From contig CM032816.1 of NCBI GenBank assembly GCA_019155185.1, forward strand, positions 14,090,207 through 14,154,206: a stretch of DNA of 64,000 bases. Reading direction: 5' to 3'. How positions within the stretch are numbered: the first letter of the stretch is position 1; every line of letters starts with the position of its first letter. A program made the translations under genes and the position numbers. The notes beneath the pieces were generated by a model that ran no database searches, was not told the DNA's origin, and worked only from the letters and a program-made list of their open reading frames with translations. The stretch is from Beaufortia kweichowensis (taxonomy: Eukaryota > Chordata > Actinopteri > Cypriniformes > Gastromyzontidae). Of the stretch, positions 56,620 through 64,000 are shown one piece after another.

Positions 56620-59398
56620 ATGATGTTTGCTGGTTTCCTTTTATTTCTTTTTTTCTTGATGGGTGAAGTCAGTATTGCCTCTGTGAATGTAAATGGAGCA
56701 AGAGACATAAAGAAAAGAGTAATAATATATGAGAGTTTTAAGCAAAAAAAATAGATGTTGTTTTTCTTCAAGAAACTCATAGTGATTTTAAAAATGCTAC
56801 AGAATGGGAAAGGGAATGGGAAGGAATCTCTATTTTAAGTCATAATACTGCTGTTAGTGGAGGATTAGCTGTTTTATTTCCAAAAAGTTTTATACCAGTG
56901 TCTTATGATGCTGATGAAATTATAAAGGGCAGACTTTTAAAGGGCAGAGCTTTATTTGAAAATCATATTATTGTTTTTATTTGTGGGTATGCTCCTAATT
57001 CAGGAGTTGAAAGAATGTTGTTTTTAAATACTCTTAATCTCACTGTGCAGAACTGTAATAATGAAGAGTTTTTGATTCTTGGAGGAGATTTTAAATGCAC
57101 AGAATGTAATCTGGATAGGAATCATAATGAACCTCATGAATTATGTGACATGTGGAGACGTTTTAATGGCAATGCTAGACAGTACACCTGGTCTCATACT
57201 CGTGGTAACGTTTTATCTTTGGCTAGGTTGGCTAGATTTTATAGTTTTAAACATCAATGTGTTTTTTTTAGTAAGTGTTTTATAGTACCTGTTGGTTTCT
57301 CTGATCACAGTATGGTGTGCTGCTCACTCATTCTGAATTCCATTAAGCCCAATAGCGCTTACTGGCACTTCAATGTCACTCTGCTTAATGAAAATAAAAA
57401 ATTTTAAAGACAATTTTAAATATTTCTAGGAAACTTTTAGAACCAAAAAGAACTCATTTTCATCCTTAGTGCAATGTAAAATGTACTTCGGTAAAATACA
57501 GATTAAACAGCTTTGTCAGCAATACACTCAGAACATCACAGTACAGTTATTAAGAGCAATGAAGGATTTGGAAACATCAATAATTAAACTTCAAGAATCG
57601 GCTGAATCAACTGGGGGAGGTAATGTTTTAGAAACACTTTCAAATAAGAAAGCTCAACTTAGAGATCTTTTAGGAGTTAAGGTGCAAGGAGCTCTGGTCC
57701 GGTCTCGGTTTCAAAACATTGATCAAATGGATGCTCCTACAAAATTTTTCTTTAATTTAGAAAAAAAGAGGAAGATTTATTCATGCTCTGTTTTCTGAAT
57801 CCGGTGTATTGCTATCAGACCCCATTGATATTAGGAAGAGAGCAGTTTGTTTTTATGAAAAGCTTTACAGCTGTGAATGTGATGAGGAGACTGACACTGA
57901 TAGTGACTTTTTTGAGAACCTGGCACAGGTCACTGAGGATGCAAATCTAGAGCTCAGTAAGGCTTTGAGTCTGGAAGAGCTGAGCAAGGCCCTCAGTGGT
58001 ATGGAGTCAGGGAAAGCTCCTGGCCTTGATGGTCTCCCTGGAGAGTTTTATAAAACTTTTTGGGCAATTATAGGGGAAGATCTGCTCGCAGTGCTCGACG
58101 AAAGCCTAGCTGGAGGGTGGCTGCCACTGAGCTGCTGCAGAGCAGTCCGGTGTCGCTCCTCGACTTCAAATTGCTCTCTAAAACATTGGCAAATAGACTA
58201 ACTCTAGTAATGGAGCAAGTTATCCATCTGGACCAAAGCTATTGCATTCCTGGAAGGTCTATTTTTCACAATATTTCTTTAGTGCGGGACATTTTTGATG
58301 TTTCCAAGTTGTTTAATTTGGATTGTGCCTTGATCTCCTTGGATCAAGAGAAAGCATTTGATCGGGTTGAACATGACTATCTCTAGAAAACATTAACGGC
58401 TTTTGGTTTCTGCAAGGCTTTTGTGGACATAGTTAGAGTACTGTACACTGATGTTGAGAGTGTATTGAAGGTGAACGGTGGCTTATGCACTCCATTTAAA
58501 GTTAGAAGAGGCGTTAGGCAAGGATGTTCACTATCAGGTATGCTTTACTCAATAGCTCTAGAACCACTGTTACATCAAATAAGAATGAAGTTGAATGGTG
58601 TACAAATACCTGGTTTTAACTGTAATATTCATTTATCTGCTTATGCTGACGATGTGATTGTACTGATCAGCAGTCAAAGAGATGTTGCAATTTTAGAGAA
58701 ACTATTAGACAATTTTAATGTTTTATCTTCTGCTAAGGTTAATTGGAACAAAAGTGAAGCCATAATGTGTGGAAAAGGGTTGGGGGAAAATTAACTCTTC
58801 CTTTTGGTCTATCTTGGGGAAAAGGGGGTTTTAAATATTTAGGGGTTTTTTAGGAGATGATGTCACTGTTCAAAAGAACTGGGAAGGTGTTGTTGAAAAA
58901 ATCAAAGGTAGATTAGCTGGAATCTGGAAATGGCTAGCTCCAAATATGTCTTATAAAGGGCGTATTTTAATTATTAATAACTTGGTTGCGTCCTCCCTTT
59001 GGCATAAGTTGGCCTGTATAGATCCTATATAGAGGCTTTATTAGTAGACTTTTTTTGGAACAAGTAGCACTGGATTACTCAGAGCATCTTATTTCTTCCC
59101 AAAGAAGAAGGTGGACAGGGGCTTATGAATTTGCAAAGCAGAAGAGCAACCTTTCGTCTTCAGTTCCTACAGAGGCTTCTTTCGGGATCATGTGACTTTG
59201 GCTGGAGAGCTACCACATGTGCTATCTTACGGAGCTTGGGAGGCTTTCATATGGACAAATCCCTTTTTCTGCTAGATCCTCTAAGGCTGGTCACCCTCAA
59301 GATGCCAATATTCTATCATAACCTTTTTAAGGTTTGGAGTCTTTTTAATTTTCAAAGGACACCATGTACTGAGTCACTTTTCTGGTTACTAAATGAAT
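56620..59398 (+). pseudogene. E10 ORF2, truncated, with damaged endonuclease motifs
   Basis: ATG 56620 opens a hydrophobic leader (MMFAGFLLFLFFL) to the APE Met at 56659 (VSIASVNVNGARD). A stop falls near 56752. The APE domain has GGDFKCTE where the other copies have GGDFNCT, and LARLARFY where they have LARLDRFY, so two conserved residues are changed. A block before PHELCDMW is also shortened. RT: the LSCCRAV block with the following KKGDL region lost (about 58130); SLDQEKAFDRV (about 58335), VRQGCSLSGMLYSIALEP and YADDVIVLI (about 58640). The frame ends at 59398, before the DLQWR and CPFC regions. Confidence 0.84.
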
Positions 59399-60830
59399 TG
59401 TAGAGACTTGGCCGGGCCAAATGTTGGATTTCTTTAAGGGATCATAAAGTTACAACAGACAACAAATTCCTAGGTGGGGAGTCAACACCAGAACCCCTTT
59501 TGGCTCCAGAAAGTCTGGGTTAAGTGATGACCTGCCGGTTGTTACTTAACTCAGGAGGACAGTTATGGTACCTCTCTGGCCTTCCCCAGAGAGGGTAACC
59601 CCCAGCTCAACTCCCTGAGATTCTCCAGGCCCCCTGGAGATTTGCAGAGAGGACTAGAGAAGTACATTCCAAACACCTCAAAGAGACTCTCTAGGATGAG
59701 CAGGACTAAACTGTCCAATTTGTATCTATATATATATCTATATGTGTATCCCTCTATATCACTTGATACCCTGCCATAGTTATTGCATGCATTTCAGTGT
59801 CATTGAAGTTTAACTGTTATTTCATGACAGATGAATGAATAACTATTGTTCTTACTTCACTTCTCTCTCGTGTGTGGTATCAAAATGATCCACAAATTAT
59901 TTCCTCAATAATGATGCACAGTACATAGTCATGGCGTGCATCATACTCAATTTACAGTAAGTTGTGTGTTCGGTGCAAACAGGACATAAACCGTACCTGT
60001 GTAAATCATTTGTCACAGAGAAGGACAAAGAGATTTCTCCTTACAAGAACCACGTCCTTTTGCCATTGGTCAAAAAGACCTGATATGGGCGTGACAGCTG
60101 TGCCTTTAAGACCACAATGCATCGGACAACTCTTTGCTCAGAAACTTGGAATCTCCAAAACTTCGTGGACCTGCCCTTCTTCAGGACAGCTTTTCCGGCA
60201 ATCTTACTGCGGCAGACTTCGACACTTCGCAAACTTCGCCTCCGAACGGACTTCGCGAATCCACCGACACTCTCTCTCTCTCTCCGCCAAGACCAGGATT
60301 CAACAGCGCTTAAGCAACTGCCCTTGACTACCAAGGTGAACTTTTTTGTAGAGAAAACCCGTGGTTGTGTCCTGCTGATTTAATATGCCATTCTTTACTC
60401 TTTACTCTAATTTTTCTATGCTTTATCTTGTATGAATGTGAATGTGTATGTGTTGTGTTAGTAATCAATATCATATCTCAGTAGTTTAGTCAATAAATAT
60501 TCATTTGTATTCACTCATGATTGTCTCTGCTTAATGCTCATAACACATCCCTTAAACTGTGCGATACTGTTACCGGCTCTGTATGTATTACTGTATTGGG
60601 CATGGACCGTTGTTAATCAAGGCCAGAAGAATAACGCGTTTATTGCACCAGGTAATGCTACAAAATACATATAGTTAATAGTCTTTATCTGTAAGTATTT
60701 CCATTTGAGCCATTAAATAATTATAACCTGAAACTGAACCGTGTTTTAAATAACACTGTCTTAGTTTCACTATAACTAGTAGAGATGCTGGAGAGTGTTT
60801 AAATAACACCATCCCCACAGAATCGCTACA
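59399..60830 (+). repeat. LTR of a second LTR retroelement (5' LTR, 1432 bp)
   Basis: It begins TGTAG at the exact point where E10 coding stops and ends CTACA at 60830, so the two ends are inverted copies. A TATATATATAT run lies near 59727, AATAAA at 60492-60497, and a CpG-rich stretch with repeated CTTCG motifs at about 60200-60270. A primer-binding site follows 4 bp after the end. The second LTR is outside the window, so this is inferred from structure. Short frames inside are not conserved coding as far as I can tell. Confidence 0.65.
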
Positions 60831-60834
60831 TAAA

Positions 60835-60854
60835 TGGTGGAGAATGCAGCGGGC
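60835..60854 (+). promoter_or_regulatory. Candidate primer-binding site of the second LTR element
   Basis: TGGTGGAGAATGCAGCGGGC, four bases after the LTR end. The first part would pair with a tRNA ending GCATTCTCCACCA, similar to tRNA-Ala with one extra base. The tRNA call is tentative. Confidence 0.5.
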
Positions 60855-61404
60855 ACAGTATTAAATGTGTTATGAGCAACTTGGTGACAACGCATGTGTG
60901 TTTCTAATGCTTGTTTATTCAGAAGCTAGACTCGTCTGAACTTTGTGTTACGCGTGAACAGCGCAGGTCGCCTCAACGCGTGTGTTAACAGTCAGTGAGC
61001 CTTACGGCAAACCCTTACACTGTTAAAGAAGAATGTAACTGCAGTCGATAATGTTAAAGGGACCCTCTATAAAAATGGATAATAGTCGCTTTGTTATAGC
61101 GTGTTTAACATTAGTCGCTTTTGTCCGCCTGATTTGAGCTAAGAAACCCTCATTTTAGAACGAAGAAGATAGAGCTGGGCTGATGTTCCCCTTCTCGCCT
61201 TATTGATAGGCCTATAACTGTACATAGATAGTAGGCTATTGATGTGTTTCCAATGCCGCTAAGCTATGCTATGAGCTTTCCTGGGTTGAACAATTCGCGT
61301 GAGCTAACCAGTCGCGTGTCTTCCCCTTCTCTCTCTGAGTGGAGTTAACATAGATATAACTATGGGTCAGTTTTCTATTTAAAGGAGAGTTTTACAGTAC
61401 TGTT

Positions 61405-61546
61405 CACAGCCAACAGCTAAGAAACCCTGTTGTGCTTTAACTTAAATGATCTTACTCGTGGTAGTAACATTACTTTGGTCACAGCCAACAGCGAAGAAAT
61501 CCTGTTGTGCTTTTAACTTAAATGCGATTTTACTCGTGGTAGCAAC
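61405..61546 (+). repeat. Tandem duplication of about 65-75 bp in the leader
   Basis: CACAGCCAACAGC...CTGTTGTGCTTT...ACTCGTGGTAG occurs at 61405-61468 and again at 61480-61546 with a few changes. Confidence 0.85.
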
Positions 61547-61869
61547 GGTAGCCTGTAATGCGATATTAGCTTATACTTCAGTGCAACAAGCCGGCACGAT
61601 CCTAAGACCAGCCTACTAAGTTGCACTGTGCAACGTAACAACGCTTACGCCAATAACGAAGTATCTGTCCACGTGAACGGTATTTTGAAGTTCAGGTTAT
61701 AGGCATTACCTCTAACTGACAATAGAGGGTAGTTGTCTTAGATGTCTAACGCTTCTCCTGTTACATTGATTAACCCTGACTTCTCCTTGTTTGACGCTTG
61801 ACTTTTGGGTATGCTTTATCGATCTCTGTCTCTCAGTAATTTGATTTACTTTTGACTAACCCTGCCATG

Positions 61870-62330
61870 TAAAGACTTATTGATTATTGCTATCTCTGAA
61901 CACTAGCAATGATTAATGTCACTTTATTGCTGTCTTTCCAGCTTATTAATTGTTATTATTCTAAGCAATAATAATAATTAATATCACTCTATTAGTTTTC
62001 CTAATTCACCACCATTATTGTGTTAACAACAATAATAATTTAGGTCTCTCAGCAACTGTTTCGTAGTTTATTAATTATTGATTATTTGGAACAATAACAA
62101 TAATTAATATTACTCTATTTTCCCTTTCCTACTTCCCTGATTTATTAATTTTTATTATTCTAAACAATAATAATAATTGATATCACTTCATTTTCCCTTT
62201 CCTACTTCCATGATTTATTAATTGTTATTATTCTAAACAATAATAATAATTGATATCACCTCATTGCTGTTTCATTGACTTATTGATTATTATTATTTAA
62301 CTATAATGGTAATTAATGTCACTTGACTGT
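61870..62330. repeat. Series of AT-rich hairpin repeats in the leader
   Basis: About seven spaced units have a left arm like TTATTAATTGTTATTATT, a loop of about six bases and a right arm like AATAATAATAATTAATA, followed by TATCACT. Each can fold on itself. Clear units lie at about 61940-61986, 62066-62110, 62150-62190 and 62212-62258; others are more diverged. The spacing is about 65-85 bp. Confidence 0.8.
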
Positions 62331-62695
62331 GGGGTCATCCTTGCTTTCCCACTGCTCCTTTTAACCCTACTCCTACTTCAGGAACTCTGTATTTAATTAG
62401 GTTTAGACTTCAAATAAATCAGTTGCCTTCCCTTGGTCGAGTCGATTAACACACTTAGCAGAGGGTTATTTTTAATGACCCATGTAGCAGTTTGACCCCT
62501 TTTCTTTTAAACAGCCTTTACATTTCCCTATAGACAGCTCTTCCCTAAGTGCTGGGGCGGTGAAGCAATGGTGTCTCCGGTGTGGGCCACCTACGGCTGG
62601 ACCTGTCTGGCTCGGCATGCTTGGCACCACTGTGTTTACCTCGGAGGTTCCGGCCCCCACTTTCGGGTGACGACACGCAGAGCGACATCAGCAAT

Positions 62696-62935
62696 CGGGC
62701 ACTCCAATCGCTGGCAACCACGCTGACCGACACGTGAAGGGCAATTTTGGGCAATCCCAGTCTTGGCTGTGGCAGCTGGTCGTTGGCACACTTGGGTGCG
62801 ACTCCACGAGGTAGCGGGCACTGCAAGTGTGGCAGCCACACCAGTTTGACACATAAAGGGCAATTCTGGGCAAAACCCAACTTTGGCTGTGGCGGTCAGA
62901 CGTTGACACTTTTGAGTGCGGCCCGATTGTGCTAA
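62696..62935 (+). repeat. 119-bp tandem duplication in the leader
   Basis: CGGGCACT starts copy 1 at 62696 and copy 2 at 62815. Both contain AAGGGCAATT.TGGGCAA and CTTGGCTGTGGC at matching places. Divergence is about 20% by eye. Confidence 0.8.
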
Positions 62936-63810
62936 AGGTCGTAGCTGTTTGAGTGGTCGACACCGGGTCTGCTGGTGAGTCGGGTCGCCGGGACCCCTGC
63001 TGTCGTAGTGTTAGGGCGGGCCGGGAGCTGGCCCGACCATGGTGTTCCCCACCGTGTCCTCAACGCACCACCCAGCCTAGTCAATAAGGTATAGTCCCAA
63101 AGTAAGAGGCCCTAAAGAAAAGTAAGCTTTTCTCACCCCCATACTGTTTGAACTATCCTTGCTGTCCTCGCTAAGCCCCCTCCTAGGCCATATGACATCA
63201 TAGCACCCCCTACTTGTAGGTCCAGTCGTAACCCTAGTGCCGGTAACCGGCTTAGCCAAAATAGGAAAATTACTTTCTTTTTCAGTTTCATCCTCCTTTT
63301 CCTTTTTGTTATTTTAGTTGCTTTGCTACTTTTTTCCTTTTCCCTTTCATGGCATAAGAGAACGCACCAGCACAAACCATCAGGAAAAGCTGCAGTAATG
63401 AAATTGATGACTCAGATAGCCTAAGTCTCCAAGCGACCGATGGGTTATAACGCATCAGTAATTCACTCCAGAACTTTTCCTGTACTTACTCCACACAAGC
63501 TATACATGCCACCACAGCCTGGCAGGAATAATGGGCATTCGACTGTGCTGCTAGTCATTACGTTAGCTGGCACAAAGCCCTTATGTTGGATGTATAGTTC
63601 ACTAAACTGGCACAGACCTGCATTGGCTATGTTTTACTTTTCCTATTTGCCACCAGTGTTGAAGAATGTCCAGATCATCCAGTCCTGCCACCCATTGGGA
63701 CCAGCTAGAGACCTGGTTGAGCTCTGACAAGCGGACTTCTGCCTGAGACCGCCAGTGACCTGCAGCATCTGAACCGTGGAGCAGCTGGACGCATTTGCCT
63801 GAGCCTACTG

Positions 63811-64000
63811 ATGGCCAACGATCCAGTGCAGGACTACAACCACAAAGAGCTGGCCAAGATCACAGGTGCCCTTTCCCATAACCTCATCGTCCAGATGAAG
63901 CGGTGTGAGGACAACGGAGCCCGCTCAGAACGAGAGGCGACTGCATTCAAGCTCCGGGCTGAGAAAGCGGAACAGCACCTAGAGCAGATCATGCAACGTC
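63811..64000 (+). CDS. Partial ORF at window end, possible Gag N-terminus
   Basis: From ATG 63811 the frame stays open for 63 codons to the window edge. It begins MANDPVQDYNHKELAKITG and becomes Lys/Glu/Arg-rich with heptad-like spacing (EREATAFKLRAEKAEQ), which suggests a coiled coil. The same frame is open back to 63721, after a TGA at 63718-63720, but has no earlier ATG. Position after an LTR, primer site and leader makes a Gag start plausible. I do not recognise the family. It is partial at the 3' end. Confidence 0.45.
   Translation, partial: MANDPVQDYNHKELAKITGALSHNLIVQMKRCEDNGARSEREATAFKLRAEKAEQHLEQIMQR

Larger units (their letters stand above)
56261..59398 (+). mobile_element. LINE copy E10 (lineage C), ORF1-deleted and 3'-truncated
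   Basis: It begins GTGCACATGCGTGAG after TC tract 9. The 5' UTR is 56261 to about 56480. Nearly all of ORF1 is missing, and the copy ends at 59398 in the ORF2 C-terminal region, where another element's LTR starts. A 3'-truncated LINE is not made by ordinary target-primed reverse transcription. The loss therefore came later, from the LTR element or a rearrangement. Confidence 0.85.
60831..64000 (+). mobile_element. Internal part of the second LTR retroelement (incomplete)
   Basis: It starts TAAA and the primer-binding site, followed by a long leader of about 2.9 kb without a convincing gene. The leader holds a direct duplication (61405-61546), AT-rich hairpin repeats (about 61870-62330) and a 119-bp tandem duplication (62696-62935). 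A coding-like frame begins at 63811. The class (ERV, gypsy or other) cannot be decided because pol lies outside the window. Confidence 0.5.

Noticed and set aside
59962..60383. Frames of 88-121 codons within the right-hand LTR
   Set aside because: No recognisable domain, mutually overlapping, and inside a structurally defined LTR.
62472..63375. Several minus-strand frames in the leader
   Set aside because: They overlap each other and follow the 119-bp duplication; no domain or start context supports them.

Overview
This window is eukaryotic repeat DNA, almost certainly from a teleost fish and possibly a cyprinid. That reading rests on the repertoire: Tx1/L1-clade LINEs, BED-finger hAT transposons, a Ty3/gypsy element with 254-bp LTRs, and a second LTR element. 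I see no host gene, tRNA, rRNA or prokaryotic feature.

Positions 1-59398 are a head-to-tail array of ten LINE copies (E1-E10). All lie on the + strand, and all ten are separated from one another by (TC)n microsatellite tracts (nine tracts). Each complete copy is about 5.5 kb: a short 5' UTR; ORF1 (two-part RRM-like RNA-binding region, CCHC knuckle, variable linker, conserved C-terminal 'YFPD' module); ORF2 (hydrophobic leader, APE endonuclease, reverse transcriptase with YADD, CX2CX7HX4C knuckle); and a short 3' UTR with an AATAAA-like signal just before the next TC tract. This matches the published group of Tx1-clade elements that insert specifically into (TC)n repeats (Kibi-like, named from memory). 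The copies belong to at least four diverged lineages, so the array looks built by repeated targeted insertion rather than by tandem duplication. Every copy carries some frameshift or stop. E5 and E3 are the least damaged.

Later insertions lie inside the array: a BED-type hAT element in E1 (2243-5118, minus strand, with a visible intron); a 151-bp LINE 3'-end fragment in E2 (8870-9020); a GC-rich segment in ORF1 of E4 (about 17640-17910); a 986-bp non-autonomous hAT in E7 (37839-38824) with an exact 8-bp target duplication; and a 4.26-kb Ty3/gypsy element in E8 (42372-46629, minus strand) whose LTRs differ at two positions but whose integrase has an internal deletion.

E10 is cut off at 59398 by a different LTR element. 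That element has a 1432-bp LTR (59399-60830) ending TGTAG...CTACA, a primer-binding site, and a roughly 2.9-kb leader holding three sets of tandem repeats, one of them a series of AT-rich hairpins. A coiled-coil-like ORF then runs off the window end. Functionally, ORF1 proteins would bind the LINE RNA, ORF2 would nick a TC tract and prime reverse transcription, and each new copy keeps TC tract on both sides as a landing site for the next.
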